Source: Pseudomonas sp. RIT-562 (lineage in GTDB: Bacteria > Pseudomonadota > Gammaproteobacteria > Pseudomonadales > Pseudomonadaceae). Taken from it: 64,000 bases of DNA. Location: NCBI RefSeq assembly GCF_026241895.1, contig NZ_JAPJIV010000015.1, forward strand, positions 98,323 to 162,322. Direction: 5' to 3'. Below, in pieces: positions 35,718 through 43,995 of the stretch. Made by a program: the position numbers and the translations under genes. Numbering within the stretch: position 1 is the stretch's first letter; each line of letters begins with the position of its first letter. Under the pieces are notes generated by a model that was given only the letters and a program-made list of their open reading frames with translations, had not been told where the DNA came from and made no database searches.

Positions 35718-37112
35718 ATGGACTATCTGCCGCTGTTTCACAACCTCCGCGGCAGTCGTGTGTTGGTCGTCGGTGGGGGGGAGATTGCCTTGCGCAAATC
35801 CCGCCTGCTGGCCGAAGCCGGTGCTCTGCTGCGAGTGGTTGCACCTGATATCGAACCGCAATTGCGCGAACTGGTGGCCGGTAGCGGCGGCGAGTGCGTG
35901 CTGCGCGGTTACGTCGAGGCGGATCTGCACGGTTGCGGGCTGATCATTGCCGCCACCGATGATGAGCCGCTGAACGCGCAAGTCTCCGCCGATGCCCATC
36001 GGCGTTGCGTGCCGGTCAACGTGGTGGACGCGCCGGCGCTGTGCAGCGTGATCTTCCCGGCGATCGTCGATCGTTCACCCTTGATCATCGCGGTCTCCAG
36101 CGGCGGCGATGCGCCGGTGCTGGCGCGGTTGATCCGGGCCAAGCTGGAAACCTGGATTCCGTCCACCTACGGCCAGCTGGCCGGTCTGGCGGCGCGTTTT
36201 CGCAGCCAGGTCAAAGGGCTGTTTCCGGACGTGCAGCAACGCCGGGCGTTCTGGGAAGACGTGTTCCAGGGCCCGATTGCCGACCGGCAACTGGCCGGGC
36301 AGGGCGCCGAGGCCGAGCGTCTGCTGCAGGCGAAAATCGCTGGCAAAGCCACGGTGGCTACCGGTGAAGTGTATCTGGTGGGTGCAGGCCCCGGCGATCC
36401 GGACCTGTTGACCTTCCGCGCACTGCGCCTGATGCAGCAAGCCGATGTGGTGCTGTATGACCGCCTGGTAGCGCCGGCGATTCTCGATTTGTGCCGCCGC
36501 GATGCCGAGCGCGTCTACGTTGGCAAGCGCCGAGCCGATCACGCGGTGCCCCAGGACCAGATCAACCAGCAACTGGTGGACCTGGCCAGGCAGGGCAAAC
36601 GAGTCGTGCGGTTGAAGGGCGGTGACCCGTTCATCTTCGGCCGTGGTGGTGAAGAAATCGAGGAACTGGCCGCCCATGGCATCCCGTTCCAGGTCGTGCC
36701 AGGCATTACTGCCGCCAGCGGTTGCGCGGCGTACGCAGGCATCCCGCTGACTCACCGTGATTACGCGCAGTCAGTGCGCTTTGTCACCGGTCACCTCAAG
36801 GACGGCTCCACCGATCTGCCGTGGGCCGACCTGGTCGCGCCGGCGCAGACCCTGGTGTTCTACATGGGACTGGTGGGCTTGCCGATCATCTGCGAACAGC
36901 TGATCAAGCATGGTCGCGCAGCAGATACCCCGGCGGCGTTGATCCAGCAGGGTACTACCATCAACCAGCGGGTGTTTACCGGCACCTTGGCCGATCTTCC
37001 ACGGCTGGTGGCTGACCATGAAGTGCATGCTCCGACCCTGGTGATCGTTGGGGAAGTGGTGCAATTGCGCGAGAAGCTGGCGTGGTTTGAAGGGGCTCAG
37101 GCGCAGGTCTGA
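35718..37112 (+). CDS. cysG: Siroheme synthase CysG (dehydrogenase/ferrochelatase and methyltransferase)
   Basis: Trifunctional enzyme making siroheme, the cofactor of sulfite and nitrite reductases. Residues about 1-215 are the NAD-dependent dehydrogenase/ferrochelatase (VLVVGGGEIALRKSRLL); from about 216 the uroporphyrinogen-III methyltransferase begins with VYLVGAGPGDPDLLT and has VRLKGGDPFIFGRGGEE. 464 residues. The ATG directly abuts the serS stop codon. Confidence 0.97.
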   Translation: MDYLPLFHNLRGSRVLVVGGGEIALRKSRLLAEAGALLRVVAPDIEPQLRELVAGSGGECVLRGYVEADLHGCGLIIAATDDEPLNAQVSADAHRRCVPVNVVDAPALCSVIFPAIVDRSPLIIAVSSGGDAPVLARLIRAKLETWIPSTYGQLAGLAARFRSQVKGLFPDVQQRRAFWEDVFQGPIADRQLAGQGAEAERLLQAKIAGKATVATGEVYLVGAGPGDPDLLTFRALRLMQQADVVLYDRLVAPAILDLCRRDAERVYVGKRRADHAVPQDQINQQLVDLARQGKRVVRLKGGDPFIFGRGGEEIEELAAHGIPFQVVPGITAASGCAAYAGIPLTHRDYAQSVRFVTGHLKDGSTDLPWADLVAPAQTLVFYMGLVGLPIICEQLIKHGRAADTPAALIQQGTTINQRVFTGTLADLPRLVADHEVHAPTLVIVGEVVQLREKLAWFEGAQAQV

Positions 37113-37128
37113 AGTCCGAGTTGCTCCC

Positions 37129-37219
37129 ATCGCGAGCAGGCTCACTCCTACAAGATTGGTGTTTGCCACAGATTTGTGGTTGAACACGATTCGCTGTAGG
37201 AGTGAGCCTGCTCGCGATT
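37129..37219. repeat. REP doublet, GTAGGAGTGAGCCTGCTCGCGA subfamily
   Basis: Inverted units in outward orientation (CGCGAGCAGGCTCACTCCTA first, then its inverse) between the convergent ends of cysG and yqjG. No separate terminator is seen there, so the repeat may help end both transcripts. Confidence 0.9.
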
Positions 37220-37254
37220 GGGCCTTACAATCCAAAGCAGAACCCAGATCAGAC

Positions 37255-38256
37255 TCAGCTCCGCTGCCAAACCCCTTTCCCACTCAACCTCGCCCGGTCA
37301 TGCCCGGCAGTAAAATCCTGCTGCGGCCCCTTAGGCACAATCCCGGTCGGATTGATGGTCTTGTGACTGCCATAGTAGTGATTCTTGATGTGAGTAAAAT
37401 CCACGGTCCCGGCGATCCCCGGCCACTGATACAGCTCGCGTAACCAATTCGACAGGTTCGGGTAATCGGCAATCCGCCGCAGATTGCACTTGAAGTGCCC
37501 GTGATAAACCGCATCAAACCGAATCAAGGTCGTAAACAGCCGAACATCCGCCTCGGTCAGGTATTCACCTGCCAGGTAGCGATTGGCGTCTAACAACGCT
37601 TCCAGCCGATCCAGCTGCGCAAACACTTCGTCGAACGCTTCCTCGTAAGCCTGCTGCGAGGTGGCGAACCCTGCGCGATACACGCCGTTGTTCACCGCTG
37701 GATAAATCTGCTCGTTCAGCGCATCGATCTCGCCACGCAGCGGGGCCGGGTAGAAGTCCAGGTCGTTGCCGGTGAGATCATCGAACGCACTGTTGAACAT
37801 GCGGATGATCTCCGCCGATTCGTTGCTGACGATGCGTTGCTGCTGTTTGTCCCACAGCACCGGAACCGTGACCCGGCCGGTGTAGTTCGCTGTATCAGCG
37901 GTGTAGCGCTGGTGCATGAACTCGAAGTGATCGAGCGGGTCACCGGTTGAGCCGAGGTTCTGGTCGAAGGTCCAGCCGTTCTCCAGCATCAGCCAGCTGA
38001 CGACCGACACGTCGATGAGGTCTTCCAGACCTTTGAGCTTGCGCAGAATCAGGGTGCGATGGGCCCAGGGACAGGCAAGGGAAACGTAGAGATGATAGCG
38101 CCCGGCTTCGGCTGCAAAGCCACCGACTCCGCTAGGGCCAGGCTGGCCATCGGCAGTCACCCAGTTGCGACGCTGCGCCTGCTCGCGCTGGAATGCGCCG
38201 TCCTTGCTGCTTTCGTACCACTGGTCGTGCCAGCGACCTTCGACTAACAAACCCAT
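37255..38256 (-). CDS. yqjG: Glutathionyl-hydroquinone reductase
   Basis: Xi-class glutathione transferase that removes glutathione from glutathionyl-hydroquinones. 333 residues; catalytic C62 in the CPWA motif (YVSLACPWAHRTLI), followed by a GST C-terminal helical domain. The ATG at 38256 has GAGGAG 8 nt upstream; a TTG two codons earlier is less likely. Confidence 0.92.
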   Translation of the reverse strand: MGLLVEGRWHDQWYESSKDGAFQREQAQRRNWVTADGQPGPSGVGGFAAEAGRYHLYVSLACPWAHRTLILRKLKGLEDLIDVSVVSWLMLENGWTFDQNLGSTGDPLDHFEFMHQRYTADTANYTGRVTVPVLWDKQQQRIVSNESAEIIRMFNSAFDDLTGNDLDFYPAPLRGEIDALNEQIYPAVNNGVYRAGFATSQQAYEEAFDEVFAQLDRLEALLDANRYLAGEYLTEADVRLFTTLIRFDAVYHGHFKCNLRRIADYPNLSNWLRELYQWPGIAGTVDFTHIKNHYYGSHKTINPTGIVPKGPQQDFTAGHDRARLSGKGVWQRS

Positions 38257-38346
38257 GTTCAAGACTCCTCAACCAATATGCGTTGGAGAGGAGTCTATTC
38301 CGATAGGTTCGAACAAAAAGCGCAAAGGTTGGGCGGTTATGATCGG

Positions 38347-39348
38347 TTAAATCGATCTGTCCCGAGCTTCCCAGTACTGCCGGGCGGTTTCGAAGGCTTG
38401 CTCCCGGGGTTGGCCGAGACCGCGCAGGGCCAGGGCCATGGTCGCAATCAGGGCCATCTGCGGATAACTGTCGACCACGTCGCCGCGCCAGACTGCTTGC
38501 AGGTGCCCAGGGTCAAGTGCCGCAGGCTTAACGTGGCGCTGGCTGGACATCTGCGGCCATTCCTCGTCCCAGCTTACGCCGCCGGTGGTGCCGTAGAGGT
38601 GGCTGTCGGCGTCCGGGTTGATCTCGATTTCGCCGCCGTCACCCTTGACCACGATTGCGTTGTCGCCGAGCAGGCCGCTGGCATCGCGGTGCACCGCCTG
38701 GTAGCCGGGATGGAAGATGCTTTGCAGGCCACAGCGCGCACCCAGCGGATTGAGAATGCGGGTCAGGGAATGGATCGGCGAACGCAGGCCCAGGGTGTTG
38801 CGCAGGTCGATCATGCGCTGCAATTGCGGCGCCCAGTCCACCAGCGGCATGAACGCCAGGCCGCCATTATCGAGCGCGGCACCCACCTGCTGCCAGTTGC
38901 GGCACAGCGGAATACTCAAGCCTTGCAGCAGCTGCTCGCTGTACATCCGACCGGCCGTGTGTGCGCCGCCGCCGTGCATGAAGATTCGCACTCCGTTCTG
39001 CGCCAGGCACTTGGCTGCCAGCAAGTACCAGGGCAAGTGGCGCTTTTTACCGGCGTAGGTCGGCCAGTCCAGGTCGACGTGCAACTGCGGTGCCTGCAAG
39101 CGCTGACGCAAGGCTTCGGTAAAGCCGGCCATTTCCTCGGCGCTTTCTTCCTTGTGCCGCAACAGCATCAGAAACGCACCCAGTTGGGTGTCCTCGACCT
39201 TGTCGTCGAGCACCATGCCCATCGCTTCTCGCGCTTCCTCGCGGGTAAGGTCGCGGGCGCCGCGCTTGCCTTTGCCGAGGATCCTCACGAACTGGGCGAA
39301 CGGGTGTTCGGCGGGCGTTTCGAGGGTCAGCACTGGGTAGTCGGTCAT
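38347..39348 (-). CDS. TrpD2/YbiB-type glycosyltransferase-family-3 protein
   Basis: 333 residues with the fold of anthranilate phosphoribosyltransferase (REEAREAMGMVLDDKVEDTQLGAFLMLL; FMHGGGAHTAGRMYSE). This group (YbiB in E. coli) lacks the TrpD activity and YbiB binds DNA without sequence preference. Position directly after tusE and overlapping it in an ATGA is conserved in pseudomonads (PA2609 region). The function here is not settled. Confidence 0.85.
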   Translation of the reverse strand: MTDYPVLTLETPAEHPFAQFVRILGKGKRGARDLTREEAREAMGMVLDDKVEDTQLGAFLMLLRHKEESAEEMAGFTEALRQRLQAPQLHVDLDWPTYAGKKRHLPWYLLAAKCLAQNGVRIFMHGGGAHTAGRMYSEQLLQGLSIPLCRNWQQVGAALDNGGLAFMPLVDWAPQLQRMIDLRNTLGLRSPIHSLTRILNPLGARCGLQSIFHPGYQAVHRDASGLLGDNAIVVKGDGGEIEINPDADSHLYGTTGGVSWDEEWPQMSSQRHVKPAALDPGHLQAVWRGDVVDSYPQMALIATMALALRGLGQPREQAFETARQYWEARDRSI

Positions 39349-39680
39349 AGGCAATTCGTCGGTTTGGGCAGGCCCGCCAGTTTCGCGGCGAGTTTGGCAG
39401 GGGTGCCTTTGAACAGTCGGTTGAGGTGCAGGCTGTTGCCTTTTTCCGGACCGAGCTTCAACGCGGTGTACTTGATCAGCGGCCGGGTGGCCGGGGACAA
39501 CTGGAATTCGGCATAAAAACTGCGCAGCAGTTCGAGGATCTCCCAGTGCTCTGGGCCGAGCTCTATATCTTCGGCGGCGGCCAGGGCGCTGGCCACTTCG
39601 GCGGACCAGTCGCCGAGTTCGACCAGGAAGCCGTCCTTGTCCACTTCGATGGCGCGGGCGCCGACAGTCAGCGTCTTCAT
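39345..39680 (-). CDS. tusE: Sulfurtransferase TusE/DsrC family
   Basis: Accepts persulfide sulfur from TusBCD and gives it to MnmA for 2-thiouridine in tRNA. 111 residues with LTVGARAIEVDKDGFLVELG, LGPEHWEILELLRSFYAEF and the essential penultimate cysteine in KPTNCL. The ATG overlaps the tusB stop (ATGA). Confidence 0.95.
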   Translation of the reverse strand: MKTLTVGARAIEVDKDGFLVELGDWSAEVASALAAAEDIELGPEHWEILELLRSFYAEFQLSPATRPLIKYTALKLGPEKGNSLHLNRLFKGTPAKLAAKLAGLPKPTNCL

Positions 39681-39970
39681 AGCCAAGTGTTGACCTTGTC
39701 GTAGCGGATCGACAATCCGACGAAGGCCGGGTAGTCGATGCTGGTGGCCCAGCCTGGAACGCTCACCGCCCGTGCCTGGGCGTCTTCGGCCAGGACGAAC
39801 AGGTTCAGTTCACGAGTGTTCAACGCGTCGAAAGGCGCAGTCCCCGGTTGCAGGGCATAGACCGCATCGCCACTGAGCAGCAGTCCGTCGTTTGCACCGA
39901 TGATGCGCAGGCAACTGGTCAGGCGGTCGTCGCCGAACGGGGAATGAGACAACACATGCAAGGTCGACAT
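39677..39970 (-). CDS. tusB: Sulfurtransferase complex subunit TusB
   Basis: DsrH-family subunit of the TusBCD relay, 97 residues (MSTLHVLSHSPFGDDRLTSC; LLLSGDAVYAL). It shares one base with the tusC stop and overlaps tusE at its end. Confidence 0.92.
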   Translation of the reverse strand: MSTLHVLSHSPFGDDRLTSCLRIIGANDGLLLSGDAVYALQPGTAPFDALNTRELNLFVLAEDAQARAVSVPGWATSIDYPAFVGLSIRYDKVNTWL

Positions 39971-40326
39971 CAGAGGGTGATCACCTGGTCGTAACGGTCA
40001 ATGAGTGCGGTGACTTCGTGGCTGCCCAGCACTTGGGCCTCGTCCAGGGCAAAACTGCCCAGGCCCCGCGCGGCGGCACTGTCGGCGCAGACGAACAGGT
40101 CGTCGACACCGAACATCGGCAGCGCCTGCAGGTTGGCACTGAGGTCTTTCTGCTGCAGGGCCCTGGCGTCCTGTCCGGCGGCAAGCTGGAACACTCCGTC
40201 ATCGAGAAACAGCAGGCCGATAGGCAGGTCGAAGGCGCCGCCGGCGAGCACGATGTCCAACGCTTCCCGGGCACTGGGCCCGGACCAGGGCGACTGGCGG
40301 CTGATGATCAACAAGGATTTGGCCAT
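39970..40326 (-). CDS. tusC: Sulfurtransferase complex subunit TusC
   Basis: DsrF-family subunit of TusBCD, 118 residues. It starts MAKSLLIISRQSPWSGPSAR and has the repeated alpha/beta fold shared with TusD (ALDIVLAGGAFDLPIGLLFLDDGV). It is separated from tusD by one base. Confidence 0.93.
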   Translation of the reverse strand: MAKSLLIISRQSPWSGPSAREALDIVLAGGAFDLPIGLLFLDDGVFQLAAGQDARALQQKDLSANLQALPMFGVDDLFVCADSAAARGLGSFALDEAQVLGSHEVTALIDRYDQVITL

Positions 40327-40327
40327 G

Positions 40328-40717
40328 TTACGCGCCTCCGAAACAGATCAATCGGTCGGCGTCCTGGACCGCGTCGTGCAACTGGCCAAGGCCGGACAGC
40401 TCCCACGGCGCACCGACCGCGACCGAGCGCTGGTAACGATTGGCTTCTTCTTCGTTCAACACACCACGGCGTAGCGCGGCGGCGATGCACACCACGCCGT
40501 CGAGCTGATGCTCGGCGACAAATTCGCGCCATTGCCGCGGCAGGTCCAGCTCGTCCTGGGCCGTCACCACGCTGGTCGATGCGTTGTAGACGCCATCCTG
40601 ATAAAAAAACAGCCGAACAATCTCATGCCCCCCGGCCAGCGCGGCCTGGGCAAACAGCAGTGCACGGCGCGAGGAGGGCGCATGGGCGGCGGAAAACAGC
40701 GCGATGGCGAACTTCAT
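40328..40717 (-). CDS. tusD: Sulfurtransferase complex subunit TusD
   Basis: Catalytic subunit of TusBCD, 130 residues from MKFAIALFSAAHAPSSRRAL. Catalytic C77 in VVCIAAALRRGVL corresponds to E. coli TusD Cys78, which receives sulfur from TusA. First gene of the tusDCBE run; the upstream frame extension is not conserved. Confidence 0.95.
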   Translation of the reverse strand: MKFAIALFSAAHAPSSRRALLFAQAALAGGHEIVRLFFYQDGVYNASTSVVTAQDELDLPRQWREFVAEHQLDGVVCIAAALRRGVLNEEEANRYQRSVAVGAPWELSGLGQLHDAVQDADRLICFGGA

Positions 40718-40745
40718 GACGGACTCGATCAGCGAAACTGCGAGC

Positions 40746-40775
40746 ATGATAAAGCTTTATGGGGGTTTAGGTTAA
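40746..40775 (-). promoter_or_regulatory. Putative promoter of the tusDCBE operon
   Basis: On the minus strand TTAACC-N18-TATCAT lies about 30 nt upstream of tusD. The -10 matches 5 of 6; the -35 and the long spacer are weak. Confidence 0.4.
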
Positions 40776-40782
40776 GACTGTG

Positions 40783-40880
40783 TCGCGGCCTTCGCGAGCA
40801 AGCCCGCTCCCACAGTTGACCGCATTCCCCAGTGCGTACTCGATCAAAATGTGGGAGCGGGCTTGCTCGCGAAAGCGGCC
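40783..40880. repeat. REP doublet, GTGGGAGCGGGCTTGCTCGCGA subfamily
   Basis: Two units of one subfamily in outward-then-inward arrangement, about 40 bp apart, in the spacer between tusD and the DUF1275 gene. Confidence 0.9.
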
Positions 40881-40904
40881 TTGGTATCGACACCAATACC
40901 GGAT

Positions 40905-41609
40905 CTACCGCGGCATATACCCCAACTGCCACCGCCGTGGAATCTTCAATGCCAACAACCCAATCACCCCGGCGAGCAACCCGCTCACATACAGCGCCTG
41001 GAGCCCCAGGTAGTGTTCCAGCACCGCCCCCAGCACCGCGCCGACGAACATCCCGGTCCAGGGAATCAGTTGCACCCGCCAACCGTTGCGCCGTTCCCCG
41101 AGCATCCAGCGGCCCAGGCCGCGGCCAAAACGCGACAGGGCACCGGTCACATAGGTCAGGCCGACCGGCAGGCCGTTCACTTCTTCCACAGCGGCGTTGA
41201 GCATGCCCATGGCAATAATCGCCGCCAGCAGGGCGGGCAACTGTTCTTCATAAGGCCAGGCCGCAGCGCCGCACAGCAGCATGGCGATGCACATCAACAA
41301 CGGCAACGCCCGACGACCGCCGAGCCGGCTGACCACGATCCCCAGGGCATTGCCGATGACGAAGGTGGCGACCAGGATCAGCAGGCGCAAGGTCAGGCTG
41401 AAATCGCCGTCGCTGATGGCCACCGCGAGGCGGGTGGTGTTGCCGCTCATGAACGAGACGAAATCGCCACTGGCCATGAAGCCAATGGCATCAGTCATGC
41501 CGGCGAGCACCGAAAGGCTGGCAACCAGCGACAGGCCGATGCGCCCGCGCCATTTACGAGCGTGCAGATGACCGTCGCTGGCGCGGTTACTGGAGGGCGA
41601 GGGCAACAT
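40905..41609 (-). CDS. DUF1275 (YoaK-type) membrane protein
   Basis: About 234 residues, six or seven hydrophobic helices. The start of the domain, LSVLAGMTDAIGFMASGDFVSFMSGNTT, and the later GLPVGLTYVTGALSRFGRGLG are typical of the DUF1275/YoaK family of unknown function. Two ATG codons, 41621 and 41609, are possible; neither has a strong ribosome site (AAGG is 0 and 12 nt away), so the start is uncertain. The small gene upstream ends 26 bp before. Confidence 0.8.
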   Translation of the reverse strand: MLPSPSSNRASDGHLHARKWRGRIGLSLVASLSVLAGMTDAIGFMASGDFVSFMSGNTTRLAVAISDGDFSLTLRLLILVATFVIGNALGIVVSRLGGRRALPLLMCIAMLLCGAAAWPYEEQLPALLAAIIAMGMLNAAVEEVNGLPVGLTYVTGALSRFGRGLGRWMLGERRNGWRVQLIPWTGMFVGAVLGAVLEHYLGLQALYVSGLLAGVIGLLALKIPRRWQLGYMPR

Positions 41610-41634
41610 CGGTGCTGGCATCCTTGAGCATGGG

Positions 41635-41964
41635 TTATTTACCCAACCCATATAACTCGCAATATTCCAGCCAGTCCATGCCCGCCATCTCGGCCACTTC
41701 GCGGTGCACTTCCAGGCGCTGTGCCTGATAGTCCGCCTCACTGGCGGCGGTCAGTTGCAGCGTCAGCTCCCAGGCAAACAAACCAAGGTTTTCAGCCTCG
41801 GCCTCGAAAGCCTCGTGCAGGCGTTCCTCGCGATACTGCGCGGCAGTCTCGCCCTTGGCCTGGGCCAACAGCGGGTTGAGGTTGTCGAGTTCGACGCGCA
41901 ATTGCGGGCGCTGGTCGAGAAACTTCTTCAGTGCCTGCTCGTGTTGCTGTTCAGATGCCGCCAT
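41635..41964 (-). CDS. Hypothetical protein, acidic helical
   Basis: 109 residues, rich in Glu, Gln and Leu and probably all helical, with no signal peptide or membrane segment. I do not recognise the family. AAGGAG lies 5 nt before the ATG at 41964 (MAASEQQHEQALKKFLDQR), so it looks translated. It sits 19 bp after a small HTH gene and 26 bp before the DUF1275 gene, all on the minus strand, which suggests one transcript. Confidence 0.65.
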   Translation of the reverse strand: MAASEQQHEQALKKFLDQRPQLRVELDNLNPLLAQAKGETAAQYREERLHEAFEAEAENLGLFAWELTLQLTAASEADYQAQRLEVHREVAEMAGMDWLEYCELYGLGK

Positions 41965-41983
41965 GGTTGCTCCTTTGCAAGGG

Positions 41984-42232
41984 TTACGCGTTCTGTTTCT
42001 TGCTGGCCTTGGCCGCAGCCGCCAGGCATTCGAGGGCAAATTGCTCGGGGTAAGTCATCTGGATCGGGGTGGTCTCGCCCTTGACGGTGCGTTCGCCATC
42101 AAGGATGTAGCGAATGCGCTTGTCGGTGACGCCGATGCGCTTGGCGATCCAGGACGGCGTCTGGCCAATCTGGCTGATCAGCTTGTCGGCGTATTCGGCG
42201 GTAGGTTTGTAGTATTCGGCGTTAGGTGTCAT
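41984..42232 (-). CDS. Small helix-turn-helix protein
   Basis: 82 residues starting MTPNAEYYKPTAEYADKLIS. The segment QTPSWIAKRIGVTDKRIRYI reads as a Cro/XRE-type helix-turn-helix, so it is probably a DNA-binding protein. The C-terminus is Ala/Lys-rich. The frame is open far upstream, but GGA lies 6 nt before the ATG at 42232 and only from there does the sequence look protein-like. Target unknown. Confidence 0.65.
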   Translation of the reverse strand: MTPNAEYYKPTAEYADKLISQIGQTPSWIAKRIGVTDKRIRYILDGERTVKGETTPIQMTYPEQFALECLAAAAKASKKQNA

Positions 42233-42393
42233 GGCCTTTCCAGAAAATGCGCCCGCAAATCGGGGCAATGCGACGTTTATGGCGCGACAGGGTGCGCGAA
42301 TCATCACGCGGTGTCGCGGTATAAATAAAGTAAAGCAGAATGAAACGCAGTGCCTGGATGATACAGTCGGCTTTTTCCTGATGAGTGAACGCA

Positions 42394-42744
42394 ATGCGAA
42401 TTCTCCTGCTGGCCCTGGCCGCTACCCTGCTGACGGGCTGCGCGGGCTCGGTGATGAACGATGCTCGAAGCAAAACCCCATACCGCACCCTGAAGTCGGA
42501 CAAACCTGAAAAAGTCGTGGCCCAGTGCGTGCAGTTTTCCTGGCAGGACGAGGCGGTGTTCGGCGTCGACGCCGGCGCCTACCTGCAGGCGGGCGAGAAG
42601 GGCGGGTCGACCGTCTACACCCGTGCGGCGGAATCGTTCGTGGACGTGACCACCGATGCTTCGGGGACCGTGTTGAGCTATTACGCCCAGCAGGACGATT
42701 TCGTGGCCAAGCGCCGATTGGCGGCGTTGGCGACCTGCCTGTAG
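42394..42744 (+). CDS. Small lipoprotein of unknown function
   Basis: 116 residues with a lipoprotein signal peptide: MRILLLALAATLLTGC, lipobox LTGC with C16. The mature part (AQCVQFSWQDEAVFGVDAGAYL; ESFVDVTTDASGTVLSYYAQ) is hydrophilic beta-rich. Residue +2 is Ala, so outer-membrane sorting is likely. Family not recognised. Divergent from the small HTH gene, with about 160 bp between. Confidence 0.8.
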   Translation: MRILLLALAATLLTGCAGSVMNDARSKTPYRTLKSDKPEKVVAQCVQFSWQDEAVFGVDAGAYLQAGEKGGSTVYTRAAESFVDVTTDASGTVLSYYAQQDDFVAKRRLAALATCL

Positions 42745-42758
42745 ATGAAGCCCCCCCT

Positions 42759-42839
42759 GTGGGAGCAAAGCTTGCTCGCGATGAACGATAACGCGGTACG
42801 CCATCGGCGATGCCATCGCGAGCAAGCTTTGCTCCTACA
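42759..42839. repeat. REP doublet, GTGGGAGCAAAGCTTGCTCGCGA subfamily
   Basis: Two inverted units of the same subfamily seen at 27089-27154, here between the convergent lipoprotein and GNAT genes. Confidence 0.92.
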
Positions 42840-42842
42840 GGG

Positions 42843-43274
42843 TCAGGCGGCGTTGATCAGGCGCTTCTGAAAAAAGAAGCGCTTGTGCCCCGGTGGGTAA
42901 TCGGCGATATGCCCGAACTCGCTATAACCCATCTTGCGGTAGAACCCCGGCGCCTGGAACTCGAAGGTGTCGAGCCAGATCCCCAGGCATCCCTTCTCCC
43001 TGGCGTGATCCTCGGCCATGCGCATCAGCCGTGATCCAAGGCCCTGTCCCCGGGCGCTTTCCGGCACCGACAGCAGCTCGATATACAACCACTGGTAAAA
43101 CACCCGGCCATACAGGCCGCCGAGGATCTGCCCGTGCTCGTCGCGCACCAGCAGGGCGATCGGCTGCGGTTTGGAGACGCCCGCCTTTAAGGCGTTGTAG
43201 GCGCGCAGCGGCAGGAGAATCGCCTGGTGCTCTTCTTCAGTGGGGTTTTGCGTGGCTTCAATGCGTAGCGTCAT
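42843..43274 (-). CDS. GNAT family N-acetyltransferase
   Basis: 143 residues. The acetyl-CoA motif is LLSVPESARGQGLGSRLM; FQAPGFYRKMGYSEFG is the C-terminal GNAT strand. Substrate unknown. Its 3' end almost touches a REP doublet. Confidence 0.88.
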   Translation of the reverse strand: MTLRIEATQNPTEEEHQAILLPLRAYNALKAGVSKPQPIALLVRDEHGQILGGLYGRVFYQWLYIELLSVPESARGQGLGSRLMRMAEDHAREKGCLGIWLDTFEFQAPGFYRKMGYSEFGHIADYPPGHKRFFFQKRLINAA

Positions 43275-43422
43275 CAGCTAAATCCTTATGGCCATAGTGA
43301 ATCGGCCTGCAGCGTAGCGCGGCGCGGGGAAGTTGATCCAGCCCTGCAGTGGAACTGTCGCGCAAGCGCAAATGTCTAGCCTTAACAGCGTCATTTGAGA
43401 ACGCAGCCGATGAGGACCACCC

Positions 43423-43869
43423 GTGAATATTTTTGAAGCCTTGCGTGAAAGCCACGAACGTCAACGTACCTATGCCGATGCGCTGATCCAGACCAGTGGC
43501 GATACCCCTGAGCGGGCCGAGGCCTACAAGCGCCTGAAGGCCGAACTGCAGGCTCACGAAACTGCCGAGGAGCGGCATTTCTACATCCCGTTGATGGAAT
43601 TCGACAACGGCGTTGACCTCAGCCGTCACGCAATTTCCGAGCATCACGAGATGGACGAGATGATGGAGACCCTCGACGAGACCGAGATGTCCAGCCCGTC
43701 CTGGCTGGCTACGGCGAAGAAACTGTCGGAGAAGGTCCATCACCACTTGAAGGAAGAGGAGCAGAAATTCTTCCAGAGCGCCGGGAAACTGCTGAGCGAG
43801 ACGCAGAAGAAAACACTGGCAGGCAAGTATTTGAAAGAGTTCGACGAGCAGCTCGAGCAGGCTTCCTGA
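43423..43869 (+). CDS. Hemerythrin HHE-domain protein
   Basis: 148 residues, four-helix bundle with the His/Glu pattern of a diiron hemerythrin: H in ESHERQRT, HETAEERHFYIP, SEHHEMDEMM and KVHHHLKEEEQKFF. Such proteins bind O2, NO or iron. The start is GTG with AGGA 6 nt upstream. Confidence 0.9.
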   Translation: MNIFEALRESHERQRTYADALIQTSGDTPERAEAYKRLKAELQAHETAEERHFYIPLMEFDNGVDLSRHAISEHHEMDEMMETLDETEMSSPSWLATAKKLSEKVHHHLKEEEQKFFQSAGKLLSETQKKTLAGKYLKEFDEQLEQAS

Positions 43870-43995
43870 GGAGGTTCCGACAAAGGATACCGCGGCGCCG
43901 GGGAGGCGCAATTCGCGATCGCGACCATACTTCGTACTGCTCTTGAAACGTTCCTCTGTTTGCTCCCGAACCTTAAAACAAAAAGAGACCGAATC

